Positions 28,558 through 39,873 of a stretch of 64,000 nucleotides of DNA are shown one piece after another. The DNA is from Verticiella sediminum (lineage in GTDB: Bacteria; Pseudomonadota; Gammaproteobacteria; Burkholderiales; Burkholderiaceae_B). A model generated the notes under the pieces. That model ran no database searches. It saw nothing but the letters and a program-made list of their open reading frames with translations, and had not been told where the DNA came from. The stretch covers positions 1-64,000 of the forward strand of contig NZ_VLTJ01000011.1 in NCBI RefSeq assembly GCF_007558815.1. Direction: 5' to 3'. Every line of letters begins with the position of its first letter. Positions within the stretch are counted from its first letter, which is position 1. The position numbers were made by a program, and so were the translations under genes.

Positions 28558-29304
28558 TCACGGCTCCTGATCCTGCCAGCCGAGCAGGGCGGCGCTGGCC
28601 GCGAGCAGCGCCAGGCCCGCGGTCTCCGTGCGCAGCACGCGGCTGCCGAAACGCACGCGCTGGGCGCCTGCCCGGGCAGCGATGGCCAGTTCTTCGTCCG
28701 ACCAGCCGCCCTCGGGGCCGACCAGCAGGGTTGCCCCGGGCTCGGGCCGGACATGTGCCAGCGCGTCGCCCAGGCTTTGCGTCGCATCCGGATGGCAGAG
28801 CAGCAGCGCGCCGGCAGGCGGCTCGCGCAGGTACTGCGCGAGCGAGCCCGGCGCGGCCAGCGCGGGCACGCGATTGCGGCCGCATTGCTCGGCCGCGGCG
28901 ATCGCGGTGCGGCGCCACTGGGCCAGCCGCTTGTCCAGGCGCTCGCCCTGCAGGCGCAGCACGCTGCGCTGGGCGGCGATCGGCTGGATCTGCGCCACGC
29001 CCAGCTCCACGGCCTTCTCGACGATCCACTCCATCTTGTCGCCGCTGGCGATGCCCTGGGCCAGGCGCAGCGTGCCGGCCAGCTCGCGTTCGCAGTTCAC
29101 GTGGCGCTCGATCCGGGCATAGGCGCGCTTGCCGTCGAAGCCCAGGCTGGCGTGGTATTCGCCGCCCGTGCCGTCGAACAGCACGATAGGATCGCCCGCG
29201 GCCAGGCGCAGTACGCGGCCGGCATGGTGGGCGACATCCTCGGGCAGGACGTGGTGGCCGCTGGCGGGCAGGGGGGCGGGAACGTAGAAGCGGGGAATGG
29301 ACAT
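28558..29304 (-). CDS. rsmE: 16S rRNA (uracil-1498-N3)-methyltransferase
   Basis: SPOUT-class methyltransferase that modifies U1498 of 16S rRNA using S-adenosylmethionine. The 248-residue protein starts MSIPRFYVPAPLP and has an N-terminal PUA-like domain (HHVLPEDVAHHAGRVLRL) and a C-terminal trefoil-knot domain with LLVGPEGGWSDEELAIA and GSRVLRTETAGLALLAA, the SAM-binding knot. The start at 29304 is clear. It is divergent from tkt across 91 bases. Confidence 0.93.
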   Translation of the reverse strand: MSIPRFYVPAPLPASGHHVLPEDVAHHAGRVLRLAAGDPIVLFDGTGGEYHASLGFDGKRAYARIERHVNCERELAGTLRLAQGIASGDKMEWIVEKAVELGVAQIQPIAAQRSVLRLQGERLDKRLAQWRRTAIAAAEQCGRNRVPALAAPGSLAQYLREPPAGALLLCHPDATQSLGDALAHVRPEPGATLLVGPEGGWSDEELAIAARAGAQRVRFGSRVLRTETAGLALLAASAALLGWQDQEP

Positions 29305-29344
29305 CGGGCGCGAGGCGGTTTTCCGGACCGCTGGCGAATCACGG

Positions 29345-29350
29345 TAAAAT
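29345..29350 (+). promoter_or_regulatory. Predicted -10 box of tkt
   Basis: TAAAAT followed by GGCGGG, 46 bases before the tkt ATG. No good -35 hexamer is visible at the right distance. The same TAAAATGGCG string is found before the lytic transglycosylase gene. Confidence 0.35.
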
Positions 29351-29395
29351 GGCGGGCTTCCCAGTATTGCACATCGCCGTCAGCCGATTCCCGTC

Positions 29396-31435
<2,040 letters not shown>

Positions 31436-31544
31436 TGCGCGGCGGCGGTCTGCACCGCAGGCCGCTCTCCCACGCCAGTACGCCGGGCTGCCGCCCAGGT
31501 TGTCCCAAGCATCTGACCGGATTTTTCTCAAGGAGTCTCGCGCC

Positions 31545-32558
31545 ATGACCATCCGCGTTGCCATCAATGGCTACGGCCGTATCGGCCGCAACGTCCTTCG
31601 TGCCCACTACGAGGGCGGCAAGAAGCACGACATCGAAATCGTCGCCATCAACGACCTGGGCGATCCCAAGACGAACGCGCACCTGACCCGCTTCGACACC
31701 GCCCACGGCCGCTTCCCCGGCACCGTCGCGGTCGAGGGCGAGTACATGGTGGTCAACGGCGACAAGATCCGCGTGCTGGCCAACCGCAACCCGGCCGAGC
31801 TGCCCTGGGGCGAGCTGGGCGTGGACGTGGTGCTCGAATGCACGGGCTTTTTCACCAGCAAGGAAAAGGCGGGCGCCCACCTGAAGGGCGGCGCCAAGAA
31901 GGTGGTCATTTCCGCGCCCGGCGGCAAGGACGTCGACGCCACCGTGGTCTACGGCGTGAACCACGACGTGCTCAAGGCCGAGCACACCGTGATCTCCAAC
32001 GCTTCGTGCACCACCAACTGCCTGGCTCCGCTGGTCAAGCCGCTGCATGACGCCATCGGCGTGGTGGCGGGCCTGATGACCACGGTGCACGCCTACACCA
32101 ACGACCAGGTGCTGACCGACGTCTACCACGAAGACCTGCGCCGCGCCCGTTCGGCCCCCATGAACATGATCCCGACCAAGACCGGCGCGGCCGCCGCGGT
32201 CGGCCTGGTGCTGCCCGAACTGAACGGCAAGCTGGACGGCTACGCCATCCGCGTGCCGACCATCAACGTATCGGTGGTCGACCTGACCTTCACCGCCGCG
32301 CGCGAGACCTCGGTCGAGGAAGTCAACTCGATCCTCAAGGCCGCCGCCGATGGTCCTCTCAAGGGCATCCTCAACTACAACGACGAGCCGCTGGTCTCGG
32401 TCGACTTCAACCACAACCCGGCTTCGAGCACGTTCGACGCCACGCTCACCAAGGTCTCGGGCGGCACGCTCGTGAAGGTGTCGAGCTGGTACGACAACGA
32501 GTGGGGCTTCTCCAACCGCATGCTCGACACTACCGTCGCGCTGGCCACCGCCAAGTAA
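31545..32558 (+). CDS. gap: Glyceraldehyde-3-phosphate dehydrogenase
   Basis: Oxidises glyceraldehyde-3-phosphate to 1,3-bisphosphoglycerate with NAD(P). The 337-residue protein begins [16 protein letters not shown], the nucleotide-binding motif, and holds the catalytic Cys155 in [12 protein letters not shown], with the base in the following [14 protein letters not shown] versus NADP preference: the first beta-alpha unit has AINDLGD where NAD enzymes also have NDL, so NAD use is likely. AAGGAG lies 9 bases before the ATG. The 109-base gap after tkt shows no terminator, so cotranscription is likely. Confidence 0.96.
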   Translation: MTIRVAINGYGRIGRNVLRAHYEGGKKHDIEIVAINDLGDPKTNAHLTRFDTAHGRFPGTVAVEGEYMVVNGDKIRVLANRNPAELPWGELGVDVVLECTGFFTSKEKAGAHLKGGAKKVVISAPGGKDVDATVVYGVNHDVLKAEHTVISNASCTTNCLAPLVKPLHDAIGVVAGLMTTVHAYTNDQVLTDVYHEDLRRARSAPMNMIPTKTGAAAAVGLVLPELNGKLDGYAIRVPTINVSVVDLTFTAARETSVEEVNSILKAAADGPLKGILNYNDEPLVSVDFNHNPASSTFDATLTKVSGGTLVKVSSWYDNEWGFSNRMLDTTVALATAK

Positions 32559-32573
32559 GACGGGGGCGCGTCC

Positions 32574-33776
32574 ATGGTTCAGCCCATCACCCTGGCCGCG
32601 CTCGCCGAGCGCGGCGAGCTGCGCGGCAAGCGCGTGTTCATCCGCGCCGACCTCAACGTGCCGCAGGACGACGCCGGCAACATCACCGAGGACACCCGCG
32701 TCCGCGCCTCGGTGCCGGCGATCCGCATGGCGCTCGACGCCGGCGCGGCCGTCATGGTCACTTCCCACCTGGGGCGTCCCAAGGAAGGTGCGTTCACCGA
32801 GGCCGACAGCCTGGCGCCGGTGGCCCGCCGCCTGGGCGAGCTGCTCGAGCGCGACGTGCCGCTGCGCCGCGACTGGGTCGATGGCGTCGACGTGGCGCCG
32901 GGCGAGGTCGTGCTGCTCGAGAACTGCCGCTGCAACGTCGGCGAGAAGAAGGACGACGAGGGCCTGTCGCGCAAGATGGCCGCCCTGTGCGACGTCTACG
33001 TCAACGATGCCTTCGGCACGGCGCACCGCGCCGAGGCCACCACGCACGGCATCGCGCGTTTCGCGCCGGTCGCCTGCGCCGGTCCGCTGCTGGCCGCCGA
33101 GCTGGATGCCCTGGGCCGCGCCCTGAGCGAGCCCAAGCGCCCGCTGGTGGCCATCGTGGCGGGCTCCAAGGTCTCGACCAAGCTCAGCATCCTGCGTTCG
33201 CTGGCCGACAAGGTCGACCAGCTCATCGTGGGCGGCGGCATTGCCAACACCTTCATGCTGGCCGCCGGCCTGCCCATCGGCAAGTCGCTGGCCGAGCCGG
33301 ACCAGCTCGACGAGGCCAAGGCCATCATCGCGCTGATGCGTGAGCGTGGCGCCGAGGTGCCCATCCCCGAGGACGTGGTGTGCGCCAAGGCCTTCGCCGC
33401 CGATGCCGAAGCCACGGTCAAGGCCGCGGCCGAGGTGGCCGAAGACGACCTGATCCTGGACATCGGGCCCAAGACGGCAACGCGCCTGGCCGAGGGTCTG
33501 CGCAAGGCCGGCACCATCGTCTGGAACGGCCCCGTCGGCGTGTTCGAGTTCGACGCCTTCGGCAACGGCACCGAGACGCTGGCGCGCGCCATCGCCGACG
33601 CGCCCGCCTTCTCGATCGCGGGCGGCGGCGATACGCTGGCGGCGATCGCCAAGTACGGCATCGGCGAGCGCATAGGCTACATCTCGACCGGTGGCGGCGC
33701 CTTCCTCGAGTTCCTCGAGGGCAAGGTGCTGCCTGCGGTGCAGGTGCTGGAGCAACGGGCGGCGGCTGCCGCATGA
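32574..33776 (+). CDS. pgk: Phosphoglycerate kinase
   Basis: Transfers the acyl phosphate of 1,3-bisphosphoglycerate to ADP, the first ATP-yielding step of lower glycolysis. At 400 residues it is of normal length. Motifs in order are [72 protein letters not shown] and the ATP-site [13 protein letters not shown]. It lies 15 bases after gap. A strong hairpin follows 4 bases past the stop, so the tkt-gap-pgk unit probably ends here. Confidence 0.97.
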   Translation: MVQPITLAALAERGELRGKRVFIRADLNVPQDDAGNITEDTRVRASVPAIRMALDAGAAVMVTSHLGRPKEGAFTEADSLAPVARRLGELLERDVPLRRDWVDGVDVAPGEVVLLENCRCNVGEKKDDEGLSRKMAALCDVYVNDAFGTAHRAEATTHGIARFAPVACAGPLLAAELDALGRALSEPKRPLVAIVAGSKVSTKLSILRSLADKVDQLIVGGGIANTFMLAAGLPIGKSLAEPDQLDEAKAIIALMRERGAEVPIPEDVVCAKAFAADAEATVKAAAEVAEDDLILDIGPKTATRLAEGLRKAGTIVWNGPVGVFEFDAFGNGTETLARAIADAPAFSIAGGGDTLAAIAKYGIGERIGYISTGGGAFLEFLEGKVLPAVQVLEQRAAAAA

Positions 33777-33780
33777 GCCC

Positions 33781-33803
33781 GGCCGGGCGCCTGGCGCCCG
33801 GCC
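33781..33803 (+). terminator. Hairpin after pgk
   Basis: GGCCGGGCGCC (33781-33791) and GGCGCCCGGCC (33793-33803) are perfect 11-base inverted repeats separated by one base, starting 5 bases after the pgk stop. There is no T-run, so it may act as an RNA 3' stabiliser rather than a classical terminator. Confidence 0.5.
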
Positions 33804-33887
33804 ATACCCTGGTTCCCATCGGCCGCGTTTCTCTCTCGGGCAACGCGGCCGTGTGCCGTATGCGGCACGTCGCAGGAGAGGCTGAGA

Positions 33888-34991
33888 ATGTTCGATTTCG
33901 ATTGTGTCATCGCCGGGGCGGGCGTCGTCGGGCTCGCCGCGGCGCGCGAACTCGCCGGACAGGGGCGCAGCGTGCTGGTGGCCGAAGCGGCCGAAGACAT
34001 CGGCCGGGCGACCAGTTCGCGCAACTCCGAAGTGATCCATGCCGGCATCTACTATCCGGAAGGCAGTCTCAAGGCCCGGCTTTGCGTCGAGGGCAAGTCC
34101 CTGCTGTACGAGTATTGCGAGTCGCGCCACGTGCCTGCGCGCCGACTGGGCAAGCTGATCGTTGCCACCAGCGAGGATCAATTGCCCGCGCTGGCCCGTA
34201 TCCAGGCGCATGCGGTTGCCAGCGGCGTCCATGACCTGCAGCGCCTCACGCGCGAGCAGGCGCTCGCGCTCGAACCCGCGCTATCCTGCGTCGGCGCGCT
34301 GCTGTCGCCTTCCACCGGCATCGTCGATAGCCACGCCTACATGCAGGCCCTGCAGACGGACGGCGAGGCGGCGGGCGTCGAGTACGTCATGCGCACACCG
34401 GTGCTGGCCGTGCGGCAGCAGGCGGGCGGCTTCGTCGTGGATTTCGGCGGCGAGGAGCCGCTCTCGCTCAGTTGCGGTGCCTTCATCAATGCGGCAGGGC
34501 TGCACGCCCCCGCGCTGGCCGGGCGCATCGAGGGGCTGCCGGCAGCAGCGGTGCCGCAGGCCTATTTCTGCAAGGGTTCGTACGCGGCGCTGATGGGCCG
34601 CGCCCCGTTCACGCACCTCATCTATCCCGTGCCCGACAACGCCGGGCTGGGCGTGCACCTGACCCTGGACATGGGCGGCCAGGCGCGTTTCGGGCCCGAT
34701 ACGGAGTGGATCGAGGGCGAGGACTACACGGTGCACCCCGAACGGCTGCGCGGCTTCGATGCGGCCGTGCGCAAGTACTGGCCGGGCCTGCCGGCTGGTG
34801 CGCTGGAAGCGACGTATTCGGGCATCCGGCCCAAGATCGTGGGGCCGGCCGAGCCGGCGGCCGATTTCGTGATCGCCGGGCCCGCGGACCACGGAGTGGC
34901 AGGGCTGGTCAACCTGTTCGGCATCGAATCGCCAGGGCTGACGGCCTCGCTGGCCATCGCCCGTCACGTGACGGGCAAGCTGGGCGGATGA
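33888..34991 (+). CDS. FAD-dependent oxidoreductase, L-2-hydroxyglutarate oxidase-like
   Basis: A 367-residue D-amino-acid-oxidase-fold (DAO) flavoprotein. The FAD motif [21 protein letters not shown] is at residues 7-27, followed by [28 protein letters not shown], the signature stretch of LhgO/L2[15 protein letters not shown] and [19 protein letters not shown] close the FAD site at the C-terminus. LhgO oxidises L-2-hydroxyglutarate to 2-oxoglutarate with electrons to quinone; the exact substrate here is inferred from family resemblance. GGAGAGG lies about 8 bases before the ATG. It follows pgk by 111 bases, beyond the hairpin, so it likely has its own promoter. Confidence 0.85.
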   Translation: MFDFDCVIAGAGVVGLAAARELAGQGRSVLVAEAAEDIGRATSSRNSEVIHAGIYYPEGSLKARLCVEGKSLLYEYCESRHVPARRLGKLIVATSEDQLPALARIQAHAVASGVHDLQRLTREQALALEPALSCVGALLSPSTGIVDSHAYMQALQTDGEAAGVEYVMRTPVLAVRQQAGGFVVDFGGEEPLSLSCGAFINAAGLHAPALAGRIEGLPAAAVPQAYFCKGSYAALMGRAPFTHLIYPVPDNAGLGVHLTLDMGGQARFGPDTEWIEGEDYTVHPERLRGFDAAVRKYWPGLPAGALEATYSGIRPKIVGPAEPAADFVIAGPADHGVAGLVNLFGIESPGLTASLAIARHVTGKLGG

Positions 34992-35140
34992 TGGGCCGCC
35001 GCGGGTGGAGATAGCCCGTGGCGCAGTGGCCGCAGCACGCCCCGGATGCCGGGAAATTGCTCGCGGCCGTGCGTGTCGGCCAGTGCCTGGAAGGGGTGCT
35101 GGCGGTACCCTTGGCATACATCAAAGGTAAACCAAAGATT

Positions 35141-35168
35141 TTTAGCATATGTGCCGATGCGATACAAT
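35141..35168 (+). promoter_or_regulatory. Predicted promoter of the nuo operon
   Basis: TACAAT at 35163-35168 is a good -10, 88 bases before nuoA. The aligned -35 is TTTAGC (35141-35146) with a 16-base spacer, a weak match. The surrounding 264 bases (34992-35255) hold no supported gene; I looked for the secG and tRNA-Leu often found upstream of nuo and did not see them. Confidence 0.4.
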
Positions 35169-35255
35169 GGAGAGTGTTCCGGAGCCCGGCCCAGGGTTTT
35201 CGGCAAGTCTGCACAAGTCGTCACCCGCCGGCGCGGGTGAGCCCGAGGAGTCCTC

Positions 35256-35615
35256 ATGGTTACCGATACCTATCTGCCCGTCCTGATCTTCATCCTGGTG
35301 GGCTCATTGGTCGGCGTCGCGTTGTTTTCGGCCGGTTCCATCATCGGTCCCAGGCGTCCCAACAAGGCCAAGCTTGCTCCCTACGAGTGCGGCTTCGAAG
35401 CCTTCGAGGACGCCCGCATGAAGTTCGATGTGCGCTACTACCTCGTCGCCATCCTCTTCATCCTTTTCGATCTCGAAATCGCCTTTCTGTTCCCGTGGGC
35501 CATGGCCAATGACCAAGTCGGCCTGCTCGGGTTCTGGACGGCCATCGTGTTCCTCACCATTCTGGTCGTGGGTTTCGTCTACGAATGGAAGAAGGGCGCG
35601 CTCGACTGGGAGTGA
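35256..35615 (+). CDS. nuoA: NADH-quinone oxidoreductase subunit A
   Basis: First of 14 complex I genes. NuoA (119 residues) is a small membrane-arm subunit near the quinone site with three membrane segments (about residues 7-29, 62-83, 88-110). [28 protein letters not shown] is the conserved loop that includes the switching cysteine in YECG. GAGGAG lies 6 bases before the ATG at 35256. The whole run nuoA to nuoN is on one strand with short gaps or overlaps. Confidence 0.97.
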   Translation: MVTDTYLPVLIFILVGSLVGVALFSAGSIIGPRRPNKAKLAPYECGFEAFEDARMKFDVRYYLVAILFILFDLEIAFLFPWAMANDQVGLLGFWTAIVFLTILVVGFVYEWKKGALDWE

Positions 35616-35651
35616 CGCCGGCAAGGCGCATCCCGTATCACGGAAAAAATC

Positions 35652-36131
35652 ATGGCTAACGATGGACTCATGAAGCAAGGCTTCATCACGACCAGCGCCG
35701 ACGCGGTCATGAACTGGGCTCGCACCGGTTCGATGTGGCCGATGACCTTCGGGCTGGCCTGTTGTGCGGTCGAGATGATGCACGCCGGCATGGCCCGCTA
35801 CGATCTCGACCAGTTCGGCATCATCTTTCGCCCCAGCCCGCGCCAGTCCGACGTGATGATCGTCGCCGGCACGCTGTGCAACAAGATGGCCCCGGCGCTG
35901 CGCCGCGTGTACGACCAGATGGCCGAGCCGCGCTGGGTGGTGTCCATGGGCTCGTGCGCCAACGGCGGCGGCTACTACCACTATTCGTATTCCGTGGTGC
36001 GTGGCTGCGACCGCATCGTGCCGGTCGACATCTACGTGCCGGGCTGCCCGCCCACCGCCGAAGCCCTCATGTACGGTCTGCTGCAACTGCAGAACAAGAT
36101 CCGCCGCACCAACACCATCGCCCGCGGATGA
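35652..36131 (+). CDS. nuoB: NADH-quinone oxidoreductase subunit B
   Basis: NuoB (159 residues) carries iron-sulfur cluster N2, the last electron donor to quinone. The ligands are visible as the paired cysteines in [13 protein letters not shown], then GSCANGGG and [14 protein letters not shown]. It contacts NuoD at the quinone pocket. It starts 36 bases after nuoA. Confidence 0.98.
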   Translation: MANDGLMKQGFITTSADAVMNWARTGSMWPMTFGLACCAVEMMHAGMARYDLDQFGIIFRPSPRQSDVMIVAGTLCNKMAPALRRVYDQMAEPRWVVSMGSCANGGGYYHYSYSVVRGCDRIVPVDIYVPGCPPTAEALMYGLLQLQNKIRRTNTIARG

Positions 36132-36177
36132 TCGCCGTGCCGGTCCTTTCGCATCGCCTTCCTCCGGCAGATATCGC

Positions 36178-36771
36178 ATGACCAAACTGGAAACCCTGCA
36201 AGAGAACCTGCGCAACGTTCTCGGGTCAGACCTGCGCCTCACCGAAGCGCTGGGCGAAGTCACCATCGAAGTGCCCGCCGAGCGCCTGATCGCGGTATGC
36301 ACCACGCTGCGCGACCATGCCGAGCTGCGCTTCGAGTCCTGTGTGGACGTGTGCGGCATCGACTATTCCGCGTACGGACGCACGCCCTGGACGGGGCCGC
36401 GCTTCGCCTCGGTCGTCCACCTGCTGTCGCTGACCCACAACTGGCGCCTGCGTGTGCGCTGCTACGCGCCGGACGACGAGTTCCCGGTGCTGCCGTCGCT
36501 GATCGGTGTGTGGCCCAACGTGAACTGGTTCGAGCGCGAAGCCTTCGATCTCTACGGCCTGCTGTACGAAGGCCATCCCGATCTGCGCCGCATCCTCACC
36601 GACTACGGCTTCATCGGCCATCCCTTCCGCAAGGACTTCCCGCTCTCGGGCAACGTCGAGATGCGCTACGACCAGGCGCAGGAACGGGTGGTCTACCAGC
36701 CGGTCACCATCGAGCCGCGCGAGATCACGCCGCGCGTCATCCGCGAAGATACCTACGGGGCAGGGCGCTGA
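36178..36771 (+). CDS. nuoC: NADH-quinone oxidoreductase subunit C
   Basis: NuoC (197 residues) is the 30-kDa peripheral subunit next to NuoD. The core [10 protein letters not shown] and [34 protein letters not shown] is the family signature, followed by [12 protein letters not shown]. It is a separate gene from nuoD here, as in alpha- and betaproteobacteria, not fused as in enterobacteria. The ATG at 36178 starts [15 protein letters not shown]. nuoD follows after 3 bases. Confidence 0.97.
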   Translation: MTKLETLQENLRNVLGSDLRLTEALGEVTIEVPAERLIAVCTTLRDHAELRFESCVDVCGIDYSAYGRTPWTGPRFASVVHLLSLTHNWRLRVRCYAPDDEFPVLPSLIGVWPNVNWFEREAFDLYGLLYEGHPDLRRILTDYGFIGHPFRKDFPLSGNVEMRYDQAQERVVYQPVTIEPREITPRVIREDTYGAGR

Positions 36772-36774
36772 GTC

Positions 36775-38028
36775 ATGGCCGAAATCAAGAACTACACCCT
36801 GAACTTCGGGCCGCAGCACCCGGCCGCGCACGGCGTGCTGCGCCTGGTGCTCGAGCTCGATGGCGAAGTCATCCAGCGCGCCGATCCGCACATCGGCCTG
36901 CTGCACCGCGCGACCGAGAAGCTCGCCGAGCACAAGACCTTCATCCAGGCGCTGCCCTACATGGACCGCCTGGACTACGTCTCGATGATGTGCAACGAGC
37001 ACGCCTATGTGATGGCCATCGAGAAGCTGCTGGGCATCGAGGTGCCGCTGCGCGCGCAGTACATCCGCGTCATGTTCGACGAGATCACGCGCATCCTGAA
37101 TCATCTGATGTCGGTCGGCAGCCACGGCCTGGACGTCGGCGCGATGGGCGTCATCCTCTATGCCTTCCGTGAGCGCGAAGACCTGATGGACTGCTACGAG
37201 GCGGTCTCGGGCGCGCGCATGCACGCGGCCTACTACCGTCCTGGCGGCGTGTACCGCGACCTGCCGGACAGCATGCCGCAGTACAAGCCCAACAAGTACC
37301 GCAAGCAGAAGGACCTGGACGTGATGAACGCCGCGCGCCAGGGTTCGCTGCTCGACTTCATCGAGGACTTCACCAACCGCTTCCCGGCCTGCGTCGACGA
37401 GTACGAGACCCTGCTCACCGACAACCGCATCTGGAAGCAGCGCCTGGTGGACATCGGCATCGTCACGCCCGAGCGGGCGATGGCGCTGGGTTTCACCGGC
37501 CCCATGCTGCGCGGCTCGGGCATCGCCTGGGATCTGCGCAAGATGCAGCCCTACGAAGTCTACGATCTGATGGATTTCGACATCCCCGTGGGCAAGAACG
37601 GCGACTGCTACGACCGCTACCTCGTGCGCATCGAAGAAATGCGCCAGAGCAACCGCATCGTCAAGCAGTGCGTGGAGTGGCTGCGCAACAACCCGGGCCC
37701 GGTCATGACCGACAACCACAAGGTCGCCCCGCCCGAGCGCGCCGACATGAAGACCAACATGGAAGAGCTGATCCACCATTTCAAGCTCTTCACCGAGGGC
37801 TTTCACGTGCCGCCGGGCGAGGTCTACTCGACGGTCGAGCATCCCAAGGGCGAGTTCGGCATCTATCTGGTCTCCGATGGCGCCAACAAGCCCTACCGTC
37901 TGAAGATCCGCGCGCCGGGCTTCAACCACCTGCAGGCCCTCGACGAAATGTCGCGCGGCCACATGATTGCCGATGCCGTCACCCTGATCGGCACGCAGGA
38001 CATCGTGTTCGGCGAAGTCGATCGCTGA
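36775..38028 (+). CDS. nuoD: NADH-quinone oxidoreductase subunit D
   Basis: NuoD (417 residues) is the 49-kDa subunit that forms the quinone-reducing site with NuoB. It opens with [26 protein letters not shown], where the His of the HGVLR stretch contacts quinone, and has [29 protein letters not shown] and the C-terminal [24 protein letters not shown]. Length and ends match the family exactly. Confidence 0.98.
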   Translation: MAEIKNYTLNFGPQHPAAHGVLRLVLELDGEVIQRADPHIGLLHRATEKLAEHKTFIQALPYMDRLDYVSMMCNEHAYVMAIEKLLGIEVPLRAQYIRVMFDEITRILNHLMSVGSHGLDVGAMGVILYAFREREDLMDCYEAVSGARMHAAYYRPGGVYRDLPDSMPQYKPNKYRKQKDLDVMNAARQGSLLDFIEDFTNRFPACVDEYETLLTDNRIWKQRLVDIGIVTPERAMALGFTGPMLRGSGIAWDLRKMQPYEVYDLMDFDIPVGKNGDCYDRYLVRIEEMRQSNRIVKQCVEWLRNNPGPVMTDNHKVAPPERADMKTNMEELIHHFKLFTEGFHVPPGEVYSTVEHPKGEFGIYLVSDGANKPYRLKIRAPGFNHLQALDEMSRGHMIADAVTLIGTQDIVFGEVDR

Positions 38029-38053
38029 CACCCGTAAAGTTCCAGGAACCGAC

Positions 38054-38557
38054 ATGACGTTGTTGTCCGACCAGGCCTACCAGAAGATCGATCGGGAGCT
38101 CGCGAAGTTCCCGGCCGAACAGCGGATCTCGGCCACCATGGCGGCGTTGGCCATCGCCCAGGACGAAAAAGGCTGGCTGTCCCCCGAAACCATCGAGGAC
38201 GTCGCGCGCTATCTGGGCGTGCCCCCGATCGCGGTGCAGGAAGTCGCCACGTTCTACAACATGTTCAACACCAAGCCGGTGGGCCAGTGCAAGATCACGG
38301 TCTGCACCAACCTGCCCTGTGCCTTGCGCGACGGCGAGAAGGCCGGCGAGCACCTCAAGAAGAAGCTGGGCATCGGCTATGGCGAGACCACGGCCGACGG
38401 CCGCTACACCCTGCTCGAAGGCGAGTGCATGGGTGCCTGCGGCGACGCACCCGTGGTGCTGGTGAACAACAAGTGCATGCTGATCCAGATGTCCGACGAG
38501 CGCCTGGACGCCATGCTCGCCGAGCTGGACGCCAGGCTCGCAGGAGAAGCCCAATGA
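38054..38557 (+). CDS. nuoE: NADH-quinone oxidoreductase subunit E
   Basis: NuoE (167 residues) carries the [2Fe-2S] cluster N1a in the NADH-dehydrogenase tip. The thioredoxin-like domain shows the four-cysteine pattern: [12 protein letters not shown] with the first pair and [11 protein letters not shown] with the second. [15 protein letters not shown] precedes it. Its end overlaps the nuoF start by 4 bases. Confidence 0.97.
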   Translation: MTLLSDQAYQKIDRELAKFPAEQRISATMAALAIAQDEKGWLSPETIEDVARYLGVPPIAVQEVATFYNMFNTKPVGQCKITVCTNLPCALRDGEKAGEHLKKKLGIGYGETTADGRYTLLEGECMGACGDAPVVLVNNKCMLIQMSDERLDAMLAELDARLAGEAQ

Positions 38558-39873
38558 ACGCAGCCGAGCTTCCGATCTCGGTCGGCCTGCACGGCCGGCA
38601 CATCGAACCGCAGATCATGGCGGACATCGATGGCTCGAACTGGCAACTGCAGGACTACGTCGCGCGCGGCGGCTACGAAGCCCTGCGCAAGGTGCTCACG
38701 GGCGGCATGAAGCCCGAGGACGTGATCGCCGAGGTCAAGTCCTCCGGCCTGCGCGGCCGTGGCGGCGCGGGCTTTCCGACCGGCCTGAAGTGGAGCTTCA
38801 TGCCGCGCGCGTTTCCCGGCCAGAAGTACCTCGTCTGCAACTCCGACGAAGGCGAGCCGGGCACGTACAAGGATCGCGACATCCTGCGCTACAACCCGCA
38901 CATCGTGATCGAGGGCATGGCCATCGCCGCCTACGCGATGGGCATCTCGGTGGGCTACAACTACATCCACGGCGAGATCTTCGAGATCTACGAGCGCTTC
39001 GAGGAGGCCCTCGAGCAAGCGCGCGCCGCGGGCTTTCTGGGCGACAACATCCTCGGCTCGGGCTTCTCGTTCCAGCTTCATGCCTTCCATGGCTATGGGG
39101 CGTACATCTGTGGCGAGGAAACCGCGCTGCTCGAATCGCTGGAAGGCAAGAAGGGCCAGCCGCGCTTCAAGCCGCCGTTCCCGGCGAGCTTCGGCCTGTA
39201 CGGCAAGCCCACCACGATCAACAACACCGAGACCTTCGCCGCGGTGCCCTGGATCATCCGCAACGGCGGCCAGGCCTACCTCGAGATCGGCATCCCGAAC
39301 AACGGCGGCACCAAGCTCTTTTCGGTGTCGGGCGACGTCGAACGCCCGGGCAACTACGAGATCCCGATGGGCACGCCCTTCAGCAAGCTGCTCGAGCTTG
39401 CCGGCGGTGTGCGCGGCGGGCGCAAGCTGAAGGCCGTGATCCCCGGCGGTTCGTCCGCCCCGGTGCTGCCCGCCGAGATCATGATGGGCTGCACCATGGA
39501 CTACGACTCCATCGCCAAGGCGGGCTCGATGCTCGGCTCGGGCGCGGTGATCGTCATGGACGAGACCCGCTGCATGGTCAAGTCGCTTCTGCGCCTGTCC
39601 TATTTCTACTTTGAGGAAAGCTGCGGCCAGTGCACGCCGTGCCGTGAGGGCACGGGCTGGCTGTATCGCATGGTCCACCGCATCGAGAACGGCCAGGGCC
39701 GTCCGGACGATCTCGCCCTGCTCGACGACGTCGCGGGCAACATCATGGGGCGCACCATCTGCGCCCTGGGCGATGCGGCGGCCATGCCGGTGCGCAGCTT
39801 CGTGAAGCATTTCCGCGACGAATTCGCCCACCACATCGAACACAAGCGGTGCGTGGTACCGGAGTATCTGTAA
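38554..39873 (+). CDS. nuoF: NADH-quinone oxidoreductase subunit F
   Basis: NuoF (439 residues) binds NADH and FMN and carries cluster N3. The NADH/FMN site includes [16 protein letters not shown] near residue 62 and [19 protein letters not shown]; the [4Fe-4S] ligands are in [15 protein letters not shown] with a later Cys in [11 protein letters not shown]. The start at 38554 has CAGGAGA 7 bases upstream and begins [14 protein letters not shown]. Its stop overlaps the nuoG start (TAATG). Confidence 0.97.
   Translation: MNAAELPISVGLHGRHIEPQIMADIDGSNWQLQDYVARGGYEALRKVLTGGMKPEDVIAEVKSSGLRGRGGAGFPTGLKWSFMPRAFPGQKYLVCNSDEGEPGTYKDRDILRYNPHIVIEGMAIAAYAMGISVGYNYIHGEIFEIYERFEEALEQARAAGFLGDNILGSGFSFQLHAFHGYGAYICGEETALLESLEGKKGQPRFKPPFPASFGLYGKPTTINNTETFAAVPWIIRNGGQAYLEIGIPNNGGTKLFSVSGDVERPGNYEIPMGTPFSKLLELAGGVRGGRKLKAVIPGGSSAPVLPAEIMMGCTMDYDSIAKAGSMLGSGAVIVMDETRCMVKSLLRLSYFYFEESCGQCTPCREGTGWLYRMVHRIENGQGRPDDLALLDDVAGNIMGRTICALGDAAAMPVRSFVKHFRDEFAHHIEHKRCVVPEYL

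Noticed and set aside
34992-35255. Possible secG or tRNA-Leu upstream of nuoA
   Set aside because: This arrangement is common in related genomes, so I looked for a tRNA cloverleaf and a SecG frame here, but neither is present.
34964-35257. Short frames on both strands in the gap before nuoA
   Set aside because: No family resemblance, no ribosome-binding site, and they cover the AT-richer stretch where the nuo promoter should be.
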